64,000 bases of DNA, from positions 1,169,591-1,233,590 of the forward strand of contig NZ_LIYH01000002.1 in NCBI RefSeq assembly GCF_001905885.1, read 5' to 3'. Within the stretch, counting starts at the first letter, position 1. Every line of letters starts with the position of its first letter. Shown in pieces: positions 9,060 through 18,418 of this stretch. The notes beneath the pieces were generated by a model, which made no database searches, was not told the DNA's origin, and saw only the letters and a list, made by a program, of their open reading frames with translations. The stretch is from Streptomyces sp. CB03234. GTDB lineage: Bacteria > Actinomycetota > Actinomycetes > Streptomycetales > Streptomycetaceae. The translations under genes were made by a program, and so were the position numbers.

Positions 9060-12000
9060 CTAACGCTCCTGGTTGTAGGTACTACCCGGGCCGAGGCCCG
9101 ATCCGTTCGTGTCCGTTCCCGCGTTGCGTCCCTGCTGGACACCGCGCCGCAGGTTGCTCAACCTGCCACGCACGTCCTCCGGGGCGCGGGAGACCTGTGG
9201 GCCGCCCTGCGGGGTCTGCTCCGCCGTGCCCTCGACCAGGTTGGCCTTGGGTACGCGCCGCGGGAGCCCGGACGGGGTGACCCCGCCGGCCTTAGGCTCG
9301 CGGAGCTTCTCGGCCCGCTGCCAGCGCTCGTCGTTGGTCGAGCGCCAGTCCTCGGAACCGCTGTCCTCGCTGCTGTTCCGCGAGACCCGCTGGACCGGCT
9401 GCGTCTGGTCCGCCTGAGGAACCTGCTGCTGCTGCGGGGCCGGAGCCTGCTGCTGGCTGCCGCGGCGCGGCAGGCCGGCGTCGGTCAGCTCGTGACCGGC
9501 GCTGGGGGTGGGGCCCGAGGAGAAGCCTACGCGCTCACGGCCGTTCGTGGGAGCGCCCTGCGCAGATTCCGATTCCGTTCCGTACCCGGACTCGTAACCG
9601 CGCTCGTAGCCGCCCTGATCCGGCCACTCGCCCTGGTGGGGCTGGGCGTCGAACTGGCTGTCGTACTGCGGCTGCTGCGGCTCCTGAGCCGGAAAAGCGG
9701 ATTCCGCATAGGACGGTTCAGCGTACTCGCCGGTCGCGTACTCGCCGCCGTACTGCTGCTGCTCGTAGCCGTCCTGGGCGTACGCGTCCGGCTGCTCGTA
9801 CGGCTGCTGCTCGTACCGCTGCGGCTCGTACGGCTGCTGCTCGTACTGCTGGGGCTCGTACGGCTGCTGCTCGTAGCCGTACTGCTCCTGCTGCTGATCC
9901 TGCGCCACCTCGTCGCGGAACATGGGCCGTTCGCCCTCGGAGCCCTGGAGCTGCGCGCCCAGCGCCGCACGGCGCTCCTGGCGCATCCGGGAGCGGCCCA
10001 CCGGGTCCAGCGTGGTGTCCCCGGCCGGGGACTGCTCGTACCGGGAGTCGTCGAAGCCGAGCTCCGCGGCCGTCCGCAGCGGGGCCGCCTCGAAGGCCTG
10101 CTGCTCCGGGATGATCTGGGAGACGGTGAAGTCGGACTCCGTCGCCGGGTCGCCACCGCCACCATGGGTGATCGCGTCCGGCAGCATGACCAGCGACGTC
10201 GTACCGGCCTGCTCGCCCGAGGGGCGCAGCTGGACGCGGATGCCGTGCCGGTCGGCGAGGCGGCCGACCACGAACAGGCCCATGCGCTGCGAGATCGCGG
10301 CGTCCACGGTCGGCGGGTTGGCCAGCTTGTGGTTGATGTCGGCGAAGTCCTCGGCGGTCAGGCCGATGCCCTTGTCGTGGATCTCGATCATGACCCGGCC
10401 GTCGGGCAGCCGGGTCGCGGTGACCCGGACCTTGGTCTGCGGCGAGGAGAACGTGGTGGCGTTCTCCAGCAGCTCCGCCAGCAGGTGCACGAGGTCGGTC
10501 ACGGCCTGGCCGTGGATCTCCGACTCCGGTACGCCGGTGAGCTCGATGCGCTCGTACGACTCCACCTCCGAGGAGGCGGCGCGCAGCACGTCCACCAGCG
10601 GCACCGGCTGGTTCCAGCGGCGGCCGGGCTCCTCGCCCGCGAGGATGAGGAGGTTCTCGCCGTTGCGGCGCATACGGGTGGCCAGGTGGTCCAGCTTGAA
10701 CAGGTTCTCCAACTGGTCCGGGTCGGCCTCGTTGTTCTCCAGCTCCGTGATCAGGGTCAGCTGGCCCTCGATCAGCGACTGATTGCGCTGCGACAGGTTC
10801 GTGAAGATCGCGTTGACGTTGCCCCGCAGCAGCGCCTGCTCGGCGGCGAGCCGGACGGCCTCGCGGTGCACCTGGTCGAAGGCGCGGGCGACCTCGCCGA
10901 TCTCGTCCTGGGAGTCGATCGGGATCGGCTGTACGCGGGTGTCGACCCGGCCCGGGTCGGTACGGGAGAGCTGGTCGACCAGCATCGGCAGGCGCTGCTC
11001 GGCGATGTTGAAGGCGGCGGTGCGCAGCCGGCTCATCGAGGTGCTCATCTGGCGGGCCATCATCCCGGCCAGGATGAACGCGGCGAGCAGGGCGATCACG
11101 ACGATGGCGCCGTTGACGATGGCGTCGGTCTTGGCGTCGCTGGAGATCTCGGCGGCCTCGTCCACGGCCTTGTTCACAAGATCCGTGCTCACCTCGCCGT
11201 AGCCGTCGAACTTGGACGTGGAGGCGCCCAGCCAGGTCTCCTTGCTGATGCCCTGGGCCTGGAGCTCCTCGATCGCGTCGGCGTCCTCGGCATTGCCGAT
11301 CTTCTGCGCCATCGGCGCGAGGACCGAGCCGAACTCGTCCTTCTCCAGCGTGATGTTGGCGGCCTTGAGCCGCCGGTCACCCTCGGCGGCCCGGCGCTTC
11401 ATGACCGCCGTGAGCTTGTCCACGTCCTCCTGGGTACCACCGGAGTTGTACTCGCCGAGGGCGATCTGCTCCAGGTAGTTGTACGAGTTGAACGCCTTGC
11501 TCTGCTGGGCGAACGTCGAGTCGTCCTTGCTCGGCCGGACCAGCAGGTGGGTGCCGATCGAGCGCTGCAGCGACTGGGCCGCCTGGGCGAGCTGAACGGC
11601 GTAGACCATACGGCCGTAGGAGGTGACGTTCCCGGTGCCGAGCCCGAGCTCGTTGGAGAACTCCATCAGGTAGTGCTGGACCTTGGTGTAACCCTCTTCG
11701 GTCTTCACCGGGTCCAGGGCCTTGGAGTAGGCGGCGTCGCGGAGCTTCTCGAGTGTCGGCTCCTCGTTGCGGAAGAGCTCCAGCCGGCGCTCCAGGCCCT
11801 GCCCGGAGGGCATGCCCTGGACAGCCTTGTCGAACTTCTCCTTGGCGGCGTCCGTCTTGGCGCGCGCCTCGGTGACCTTCGGGTGGTCCCGCTGGTTGCT
11901 GAGCAGCGGGACGGCGGTGAGGTCACGCTCGTTGAGCAGCGCCTGGCCGTAGTCCGAGGCGGCGCGGACGACCAGCGCCGTCTTCTCGGCGTCCTGCGCC

Positions 12001-12266
12001 TCCCGCCAGGTGTCGATCGACGTCTTGACCTGGAAGCCGCCCATGATGAGCCCGATGAGCACGGGTATGAGGAGGATGGCGTTCAGGCGGGTGGCCACGC
12101 GCCAGTTGCGCGGGGACAGCTTGCTGGAACTGCCCGGAGCACCGCTGCCGCCGGAGGCGGCCGATGGTGATCCGGGCGTATCGGCAGGCGGCACCGCTGT
12201 GCGTGCGGGCGGGGTGAAGTTGCCCCGCGCCTGCTGCTCTGCGGCGCTTTTCGTGCTTCGCCTCAC
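9060..12266 (-). CDS. cvnA2: Conservon sensor ATPase CvnA (copy 2)
   Basis: About 1068 residues. Order: a hydrophilic N-terminus; a first membrane segment near 60-80; an extracytoplasmic region of about 300 residues resembling nitrate/nitrite-type (NIT) sensor domains; a second membrane segment near 380-400; a HAMP-like linker; a histidine-kinase-type ATPase near 590-710 (N-box ELLENAT, G-boxes DKGIGL and RMGLFVVGRLA); then a disordered tail of about 350 residues with YEQQPYEPQ-type repeats. No standard phosphoacceptor His region is obvious, as in other conservon CvnA proteins. I chose GTG 12266; a start up to 12356 is open. The ligand is unknown. Confidence 0.85.
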   Translation of the reverse strand: MRRSTKSAAEQQARGNFTPPARTAVPPADTPGSPSAASGGSGAPGSSSKLSPRNWRVATRLNAILLIPVLIGLIMGGFQVKTSIDTWREAQDAEKTALVVRAASDYGQALLNERDLTAVPLLSNQRDHPKVTEARAKTDAAKEKFDKAVQGMPSGQGLERRLELFRNEEPTLEKLRDAAYSKALDPVKTEEGYTKVQHYLMEFSNELGLGTGNVTSYGRMVYAVQLAQAAQSLQRSIGTHLLVRPSKDDSTFAQQSKAFNSYNYLEQIALGEYNSGGTQEDVDKLTAVMKRRAAEGDRRLKAANITLEKDEFGSVLAPMAQKIGNAEDADAIEELQAQGISKETWLGASTSKFDGYGEVSTDLVNKAVDEAAEISSDAKTDAIVNGAIVVIALLAAFILAGMMARQMSTSMSRLRTAAFNIAEQRLPMLVDQLSRTDPGRVDTRVQPIPIDSQDEIGEVARAFDQVHREAVRLAAEQALLRGNVNAIFTNLSQRNQSLIEGQLTLITELENNEADPDQLENLFKLDHLATRMRRNGENLLILAGEEPGRRWNQPVPLVDVLRAASSEVESYERIELTGVPESEIHGQAVTDLVHLLAELLENATTFSSPQTKVRVTATRLPDGRVMIEIHDKGIGLTAEDFADINHKLANPPTVDAAISQRMGLFVVGRLADRHGIRVQLRPSGEQAGTTSLVMLPDAITHGGGGDPATESDFTVSQIIPEQQAFEAAPLRTAAELGFDDSRYEQSPAGDTTLDPVGRSRMRQERRAALGAQLQGSEGERPMFRDEVAQDQQQEQYGYEQQPYEPQQYEQQPYEPQRYEQQPYEQPDAYAQDGYEQQQYGGEYATGEYAEPSYAESAFPAQEPQQPQYDSQFDAQPHQGEWPDQGGYERGYESGYGTESESAQGAPTNGRERVGFSSGPTPSAGHELTDAGLPRRGSQQQAPAPQQQQVPQADQTQPVQRVSRNSSEDSGSEDWRSTNDERWQRAEKLREPKAGGVTPSGLPRRVPKANLVEGTAEQTPQGGPQVSRAPEDVRGRLSNLRRGVQQGRNAGTDTNGSGLGPGSTYNQER

Positions 12267-12435
12267 TCGACCAACAACCTCTCGGCGCCGGCACCTATGT
12301 TGTGCCGTTTTTCTGTTCAGGGCCGTACTACTCGGGAGTTCGTCGCATTGCAGCACGTAAAGCGGCCGCGTTCCAAACCCCCCGATCGGGTCATCACCAG
12401 TGGTTCAGACCTCAGATAAAACGGGCATAAAGAGC

Positions 12436-12459
12436 GAGCCCCGCCAAAAGGCGGGGCTC
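12436..12459 (-). terminator. Second stem-loop after conservon 1
   Basis: GAGCCCCGCC-AAAA-GGCGGGGCTC is a perfect 10-bp stem with a tetraloop. It sits between cvnD1 and cvnA2 and separates the two conservon transcripts. The rest of the 12267-12606 spacer holds the stem-loop at 12538-12571, presumably the cvnA2 promoter, and no gene. Confidence 0.8.
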
Positions 12460-12537
12460 ATGTGAGCACAGTGGCACCATACGGATGCGTCTCGTGTCCG
12501 AGGCCCCGCAATTCTCTGTCGAAACGTTATGAAGCCC

Positions 12538-12571
12538 GGGGCCGACCGTGTCAAAGGACACACCCGGCCCC
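12538..12571 (-). terminator. First stem-loop after conservon 1
   Basis: A 15-bp imperfect stem (GGGGCCG outer arm, GTGTC inner arm, 12 of 15 paired) with an AAAG loop lies 35 bp beyond the cvnD1 stop. Confidence 0.65.
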
Positions 12572-12606
12572 TGAGTGCCGCTACGACAACTGCCGTACGT
12601 CCACGT

Positions 12607-13194
12607 CTACTTGAGGCGCGCCATCAGGGCGTGCTCGACGAGCGTGATCAGCGCGCTCTTGGCGTCGGCGCGGTGCCGGGCGTCGGTGGTGATGATCGGG
12701 GTGTCCGGGCCGATCTGGAGCGCCTCACGCACCTCTTCCGGCGTGTACGGCTGGTGCCCCTCGAAGCCGTTGAGGGCCACGACGAAGGGCAGGCCGCTGT
12801 TCTCGAAGTAGTCGACCGCCGGGAAGCAGTCGGCCAGTCTTCTCGTGTCGACCAGGACGACGGCGCCGATGGCGCCGCGTACGAGGTCGTCCCACATGAA
12901 CCAGAAACGGTCCTGGCCCGGCGTACCGAAGAGGTACAGGATCAGGTCCTGGTCCAGGGTGATGCGGCCGAAGTCCATGGCGACCGTGGTGGTCGTCTTG
13001 CCGCCGGTGTGGGTGAGGTCGTCGATGCCCGCCGAAGCGGACGTCATGACGGCCTCGGTACGCAGCGGGTTGATCTCGGAGACGGCGCCGACGAACGTGG
13101 TCTTGCCCACGCCGAATCCGCCCGCCACCACGATCTTGGCGGACGTGGTCGAGCGACCCCCTCCGGAACCGCCGCTAGAGCTTGCGAAGTCCAC
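12607..13194 (-). CDS. cvnD1: Conservon GTPase CvnD (copy 1)
   Basis: A 195-residue Ras-like GTPase with the same P-loop (GGFGVGKTT), GTPGQDRF and LNGFEG motifs as copy 2. The GTG start overlaps cvnC1 by 20 bp, the same coupling as in conservon 2. Nucleotide identity with 7395-7976 is extreme over long stretches, including third codon positions. That points to recent duplication or gene conversion rather than selection on protein alone. Confidence 0.9.
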   Translation of the reverse strand: MDFASSSGGSGGGRSTTSAKIVVAGGFGVGKTTFVGAVSEINPLRTEAVMTSASAGIDDLTHTGGKTTTTVAMDFGRITLDQDLILYLFGTPGQDRFWFMWDDLVRGAIGAVVLVDTRRLADCFPAVDYFENSGLPFVVALNGFEGHQPYTPEEVREALQIGPDTPIITTDARHRADAKSALITLVEHALMARLK

Positions 13195-13582
13195 TGAGCA
13201 CCCTTTCGAGCAGTGTCACATCCGGCGTGCCGCCGGCTTCTCCATTGCCCGGCTGGTGGATCGCCACCATGCCCGCCTCCGCCAGGTCGGCGACGAGGAT
13301 CCGGGCGACGCCCAGCGGCATCGACAGCAGCGCCGACACCTCCGCCACCGACTTCACCTCACGGCACAGGTGGCAGATCCGCTGGTGCTCGGGAAGCAGG
13401 CTTCCCAGGTGGGCCGGGTCGGCCGTGGTGCTGACCAGCGCCTCGATGGCGAGCTGGTAGCGCGGCCTGGTCCGGCCGCCGGTCATGGCATAAGGCCGGA
13501 CCAGCGGCTGGTCGCCTTCAACGCCGTACCCGGCGTCCGTGGGGACGCCGTACGGATCGTGAGAGGCGGGGGGCGGGGTCAT
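13175..13582 (-). CDS. cvnC1: Conservon DUF742 protein CvnC (copy 1)
   Basis: 135 residues, the usual size for CvnC, with a short N-terminus (MTPPPASHDPYG) and the DUF742 domain from RPYAMTGG onward. The ATG at 13582 follows GGAGG. The DUF742 part is close to CvnC2 but diverges more than CvnB or CvnD, for example in the segment after LVSTTADP. Confidence 0.88.
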   Translation of the reverse strand: MTPPPASHDPYGVPTDAGYGVEGDQPLVRPYAMTGGRTRPRYQLAIEALVSTTADPAHLGSLLPEHQRICHLCREVKSVAEVSALLSMPLGVARILVADLAEAGMVAIHQPGNGEAGGTPDVTLLERVLSGLRKL

Positions 13583-13703
13583 TGATCCTCCAGTGACAGC
13601 AGGTGGTCTGCCTGTCGTCTGACTGGGCCGGTGGGGGGCCGGAGGGGGCGGCCGACGGTGAACAAGGCATGAGGGGGGACGGTACGGATTGGGGCGTACC
13701 GCC

Positions 13704-14117
13704 TCAGTGGAGCAGGCTGCCCTGCAGTTCCGCACGCAGGTCAGGGGTGAGGACGCTGCCCGCGCGGTCGACGAGCAGTGCCATCTCGTATCCGACGAGG
13801 CCGATGTCGGCATCCGGGTGCGCGAGCACGGCCAGTGAGGAACCGTCCGAGATGGACATCAGGAAGAGGAAGCCACGCTCCATCTCCACCACGGTCTGGG
13901 CGACGGCGCCGCCCTCGAAGATCCGGGACGCCCCCGCGGTCAGCGAGGTCAGACCGGACGCCACGGCCGCGAGCTGGTCGGCGCGGTCGCGGGGGAACCC
14001 TTCGGACATGGCCAGCAGGAGTCCGTCGGCTGAGACCACCACCGTGTGGGACACCCCGGGGGTGTTGTCCACGAAGTTGGTGATCAGCCAATTCAGGTTC
14101 TGGGCCGCTTGGCTCAT
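13704..14117 (-). CDS. cvnB1: Conservon roadblock/LC7 protein CvnB (copy 1)
   Basis: A 137-residue roadblock/LC7 protein, 134 of 137 residues identical to CvnB2. I chose ATG 14117; a TTG directly after the cvnA1 stop (14126) is also possible. The spacing to cvnA1 is at most 9 bp, so the genes are translationally linked. A 120-bp gap before cvnC1 is longer than the other junctions. Confidence 0.9.
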   Translation of the reverse strand: MSQAAQNLNWLITNFVDNTPGVSHTVVVSADGLLLAMSEGFPRDRADQLAAVASGLTSLTAGASRIFEGGAVAQTVVEMERGFLFLMSISDGSSLAVLAHPDADIGLVGYEMALLVDRAGSVLTPDLRAELQGSLLH

Positions 14118-14126
14118 CGGTCTCAA

Positions 14127-17100
14127 CTAACGCTCCTGCTGGTGAGTGGGGCCGAGTTGGAAACTGCCCGTGGTGGAGCTGCCTGCCTGACGCCCCTGCT
14201 GGATGCCGCGGCGGAGGTTGGTCAGGCGGCCGCGTACGTCATCAGGCGCACGCGAGACCTGCGGACCGGACTGGTGGGTGGACTCCTGCGCGGTTCCCGG
14301 CACCAGGTTGGCGCGCGGGACCCGGCGGGGGAGGCCGGAGGTGGTGACGCCGCCTGCGGCGGGCTTGCGGACCCGCTCGGCCTGGCGTACCAGCTCGTCG
14401 TTGGGGGAGGTGCGCCACGACGCGGCCGCGTCGGAACCCTGGCCCGCGGCCTGGCCGGTGCCGCCCTGACCGGCGCCCTGGCCGTCGCGGCGCGGCGACG
14501 GTGCGGGTCGCTGCTGCGCGGGCCGGGTGGGCTGCGCGGGCTGCTGCGGTACGGCCGGGGTCGGCATGGTCTGGTCGTGGGCGGGGTACTGGCCGGCGCC
14601 GCCGTGCTGGGGCTGCTGCGCTTGCTGGGCCTGACCGTTCTGGTGGAACCAGTTGGTCTCCAGCGTGTCGTACAGCGGCGTAGGGCCGTCCCCGGCGCCG
14701 GGCGCCGGAGGCAGCGCCTCGGGTTGCGGGCGCCCGGCGTTGTAGTCGGGGCGGGCGAACTGCGCCGTGGATGCGGGGTCTTGGCGGCCCTGCCGGTCGG
14801 CCGACGGGCGGGCGTACTGCCCGGTGGCCGCCGGCTCGTCGTGGCCGCGCGGCACGTCGGCACCCCAGCTGGTGGTCTGCGGACGCTGCGGGCGCTGCGC
14901 CTGCGCGGGCGGCTGCGGGGACTGCTGCTGCGGGGCGGCGCCGGGGAGTTCGGCGCGCGGACCACCGGAGGGCGGCAGCTGCTGCGCGTTGTTGCGGGCG
15001 CCCTGGTCGGCGGGGCCGCTCTGCCAGACGTCCGAGCGCGTCGGGATGCCGTTGTCCCGCGTACCCCTGCCGCCTCCGGCGCCGCCGAAGGCACCCGCGA
15101 CACCGGCGCCCTGCCGCTGCGGGTCCTGCGGCTGCTTCTGGGGCTGGTGGGGCTGCTGCGGCTGACCCGCCGGGCCCGCCTGGCCCGGACCCGACTGGCC
15201 CGGTCGGCCCTGGAAGCCCGGCCGACCGCCCTGAGGTCCGCCCTGGAGCCCGCCCTGCGGTCCACCAGGCCGTCCGGCCGCGTCGTCCCGGCCGGGCAGC
15301 GCGGCCCGAGGACCCGATCCGGCACCGACCTGGCCACGGGCACCGCCCGCACCCGTACCGGCACCGGCGCCCGCGCCGAGACCGTGCCGGCCCGCGGGCG
15401 CACCGCCCGGTCCGCCCGCACCGCCGGGGCCACCGGGGCCGCCGGAAAGGCCCGGGCGGCCGCCACCGGCCGCGCCCGGACCGCCGGGCAGCCGGCCGGC
15501 CGCGCCCGAGGGGCCCTGCGGCATCGCGCCCTGACCGCCCTGGCCACCCTGACCGCCCTGGCCACCCTGACCGGGCTTGCCGGGAAGCTTCTTGCCGCCC
15601 TGGGCGACATCCACCGGGAGCATGACCAGCGCGGTCGTACCGCCCGAGTCCGAGGGACGCAGCTGGATCCGGATGCCGTGCCGCAGGGACAGGCGGCCGA
15701 CCACGAACAGACCCATGCGCCGGGAGACCGACACGTCCACGGTGGGCGGCGACGCGAGCCGCTCGTTGATCGCGGCGAGGTCCTCGGGGGACAGGCCGAT
15801 ACCGGTGTCGTGAATCTCGACGAGCACCCGCCCGTCGGGCAGCGCGTGACCGGTGACGCGCACCTTGGTCTGCGGCGAGGAGAACGACGTGGCGTTCTCC
15901 AGCAGCTCGGCGAGCAGGTGCACGAGGTCGTTGACGACGCGGCCCGCGACCTCGGTCGCCGGTACGGCGGCCAGTTCGATGCGCTCGTACTGCTCCACCT
16001 CGGAGGCCGCGGCGCGGAGCACGTCGACGAGCGGGACGGGCCGGGTCCACCGGCGTCCCGGCTCCTCACCCGCGAGAACGAGCAGGTTTTCGCCGTTACG
16101 GCGCATACGCGTGGCGAGGTGGTCCAGCTTGAACAGCGAGGAGAGCTGGTCCGGGTCGGCCTCGCGGGACTCCAGCTCGGAGATCAGCGACAGCTGGCGC
16201 TGGATGAGGCCCTGGGAACGGCGCGAGAGGTTGGTGAACATCGCGTTGACGTTGCCCCGCAGCAGGGCCTGCTCGGCGGCGAGGCGGACCGCCTCGCGGT
16301 GCACGTCGTCGAAGGCCGCGGCCACCTGGCCGATCTCGTCCCGGGAGTGCACACCGACCGACTCCACGGACGTGTCCACGTCCTGCGGGTCGGCCTCGGA
16401 CAGCTGCTTGACCAGCTCGGGCAGCCGCTCCTGGGCGACCTTGGTCGCCGTGTCCTGGAGCCGCCGCAGCGACCGGATCATGGACCGGGCCACCACGAAC
16501 GCGCCCACCAGCGAGACACCGAGGACGAGCAGGATCAGCGCACCGTTGATGATCGCGTCGCGCTGCTCCTCCTGGCGCAGGTCACGGGCCGTGCTCTCCA
16601 TGTCGCCGAGAAGGGTGGCCTCGATGGAGTCCATCGCCTTCATCTTGGAGTCGTACGCGTCGGTCCAGTCCAGGTAACCGCGGGGCTTCTGCTGCTGCAT
16701 CCCCTGGTCGGTGCGGAGCACCTGCTCGGCGTACTCGTCGGCCGTCTGGATGGAGGGGTTGTTCGAGCCGAGGGCCGAGAGCAGCTCCGTCGGGTCTCCG
16801 CCCGCCGAGCTGTAGATGGCCATGAACGAGTCCATGGCCTGCTCTTCCTTCTCGCGGGCGGCCACGCCGTACTCACGGTCGTTCGTGTCCAGCGAGCCCC
16901 GCTCCCGCTTGGTCGTCGGCAGGGCGGCGGCGATGATCGCGCGCTGGATGGAGGCGTACTCCTTGGCGGACGAGAACGCGGCCAGCGCGCGGGTCCGCTT
17001 GATCATCTCCGGGTTGCTGGTCGCCTGCGCCATGTCCTGGGAGAGGCTGAGCAGCGAGCTGATCAGACGGTTGTAGCGCTCGACCGTCTGGAAGTCCTGT

Positions 17101-17831
17101 GAACCGTCCTTGTACGCGCCCTCGCGGATGTGCCCGAGGGTGATCACCTGCTGGGCGATCTGCTCCACGTTGGAGCGGATGCTCTGCAGCGCCTCGTTGC
17201 CCTGGGTGTCGCCGATGGCCGCAGTGGCCTCGAGGAAGGCCGCCTGCGCCCGGTTGGCGTCCTCGCGCGGCTCGGTGACCTTGAGGTTGGTGACGGGGAT
17301 GTTGTTGGAGAGGGGGCCGGCCGTCAGGTCGCGCTCGTCCTGGAGCGCCTGGGCGAGGTTGGTCGCCTCCTGGGTCAGCTTGGTGAGCAGCTGCATGTGA
17401 TCCAGCTGCTCCATGTCGTTCATGGACTCGTTGATACGGATGCCGCCCAGGGTGGTCGCGGCGACCACGGGGAGGGCGAGCAGCGAGACCAGACGCGTGC
17501 TGATGCGCCAGTTGCGCAGGGCTATTCGCGAACCGGCGTCGGCGGGGCCACTGACCGCAGGCGAGGCCTTCGCGGCCTTCGCGGCCTTGCCGCCCTTCGC
17601 CGACGCGGCCTTGCCGGCCTTCGACGTGGCGTCGCCGCCCTGCCCGGCACCCGAACGTCCCGCACGGTCACCACCGCCGTCGCCGGCGGCCGCCGGTCCC
17701 GGGTTGTGGGTGTGCTGGGGCGAGGAGCCGCGGTCGGTCCCGCCGCGCGGCTCCTGCTCCGCCGCAGCTTCCCCTCGGCCCTGGCGGGCCTGGGGAGACC
17801 CGTTGCCATCCCTCTTGAAACGTCCCTGCAC
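14127..17831 (-). CDS. cvnA1: Conservon sensor ATPase CvnA (copy 1)
   Basis: 1234 residues. A Lys/Ala/Gly-rich cytoplasmic N-terminus of about 105 residues precedes membrane segment 1 (near 110-130). An extracytoplasmic sensor region runs to membrane segment 2 near 430, then a HAMP-like linker and the ATPase domain near 640-740 (ELLENATSFS, DTGIGL, RMGLFVVGRLS). A very long Gly/Pro/Gln-rich tail of nearly 500 residues follows. The ATPase core is similar to CvnA2, but the sensor half and the tail differ strongly, so the two systems probably read different inputs. In S. coelicolor cvnA1 is reported to affect development (recalled, unchecked). GTG 17831 has an AGAGG site. Confidence 0.85.
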   Translation of the reverse strand: MQGRFKRDGNGSPQARQGRGEAAAEQEPRGGTDRGSSPQHTHNPGPAAAGDGGGDRAGRSGAGQGGDATSKAGKAASAKGGKAAKAAKASPAVSGPADAGSRIALRNWRISTRLVSLLALPVVAATTLGGIRINESMNDMEQLDHMQLLTKLTQEATNLAQALQDERDLTAGPLSNNIPVTNLKVTEPREDANRAQAAFLEATAAIGDTQGNEALQSIRSNVEQIAQQVITLGHIREGAYKDGSQDFQTVERYNRLISSLLSLSQDMAQATSNPEMIKRTRALAAFSSAKEYASIQRAIIAAALPTTKRERGSLDTNDREYGVAAREKEEQAMDSFMAIYSSAGGDPTELLSALGSNNPSIQTADEYAEQVLRTDQGMQQQKPRGYLDWTDAYDSKMKAMDSIEATLLGDMESTARDLRQEEQRDAIINGALILLVLGVSLVGAFVVARSMIRSLRRLQDTATKVAQERLPELVKQLSEADPQDVDTSVESVGVHSRDEIGQVAAAFDDVHREAVRLAAEQALLRGNVNAMFTNLSRRSQGLIQRQLSLISELESREADPDQLSSLFKLDHLATRMRRNGENLLVLAGEEPGRRWTRPVPLVDVLRAAASEVEQYERIELAAVPATEVAGRVVNDLVHLLAELLENATSFSSPQTKVRVTGHALPDGRVLVEIHDTGIGLSPEDLAAINERLASPPTVDVSVSRRMGLFVVGRLSLRHGIRIQLRPSDSGGTTALVMLPVDVAQGGKKLPGKPGQGGQGGQGGQGGQGAMPQGPSGAAGRLPGGPGAAGGGRPGLSGGPGGPGGAGGPGGAPAGRHGLGAGAGAGTGAGGARGQVGAGSGPRAALPGRDDAAGRPGGPQGGLQGGPQGGRPGFQGRPGQSGPGQAGPAGQPQQPHQPQKQPQDPQRQGAGVAGAFGGAGGGRGTRDNGIPTRSDVWQSGPADQGARNNAQQLPPSGGPRAELPGAAPQQQSPQPPAQAQRPQRPQTTSWGADVPRGHDEPAATGQYARPSADRQGRQDPASTAQFARPDYNAGRPQPEALPPAPGAGDGPTPLYDTLETNWFHQNGQAQQAQQPQHGGAGQYPAHDQTMPTPAVPQQPAQPTRPAQQRPAPSPRRDGQGAGQGGTGQAAGQGSDAAASWRTSPNDELVRQAERVRKPAAGGVTTSGLPRRVPRANLVPGTAQESTHQSGPQVSRAPDDVRGRLTNLRRGIQQGRQAGSSTTGSFQLGPTHQQER

Positions 17832-18418
17832 TAGCGTCGCAACCTCTGGACCAGGCGTCCCCCCGCGCGAACGGACAGGACGGTGTCGGCGTCGTGGAGC
17901 GCGAGCGCGCTCCAGTGGTGGTCGTGAGTGACCGGCGCAAATCCCCCTTCCTCACCGCCGCTCGGCGCTGTGTTGCGCCCCAGCGCGCCGGTCTGGAACC
18001 CGCGGCGGTGCGTGGAATTCCAGCACAGTGCCGGATCTCCAACAAGGCCGACGGGCCGCACCCGAGCGGGGGTCACACGGCGTGAGGGTCACATCACCGG
18101 CCGTAGAAACCGATCAGGGAGGAATCGGACTTTCGCGTACGAGTCGCTGGTGGGTCCGGTAGGGGTGGGGGGTGTCCCAGTCGCCATGATCAGCAGCGGA
18201 ATGCAGCATTCAGGTACGCAATGTCCGATTCCCTCACCCTGTCCCGCCACCCGTAATGTCGGGATCATCCCCCAGTGCGTGAGCAAACTCACATATAGAT
18301 CGTTGCCATCTACCGGCATTTGCGGGGAATCCCATGTTTAGCCTGACGCTTTACAAAGTGGAAGCTCTGTCAATCAAGCGCCCTGGCGGCGCCCGTACTC
18401 CGAGGTCTGAAACCACCG
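17832..18418. other. Long divergent intergenic region between cvnA1 and a small protein gene
   Basis: 587 bp without a convincing gene. The right half (about 18190-18418) is clearly less G+C-rich than the surroundings and probably holds the divergent promoters. A short inverted repeat, GTGAG-CAAA-CTCAC, is at 18279-18292. A 76-codon minus-strand frame (18089-18319) has no ribosome binding site or coding-like third positions and is not called. Confidence 0.6.

Noticed and set aside
8736..12170. 1144-codon plus-strand frame opposite cvnA2
   Set aside because: Antisense shadow of the conservon gene; no ribosome binding site and biased composition.
14046..17102. Long plus-strand frame opposite cvnA1
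   Set aside because: Same reason; the real gene has recognisable HAMP and ATPase motifs.
18089..18319. 76-codon minus-strand frame in the cvnA1 upstream region
   Set aside because: No ribosome binding site and no third-position GC bias; this part is promoter-like and less G+C-rich.
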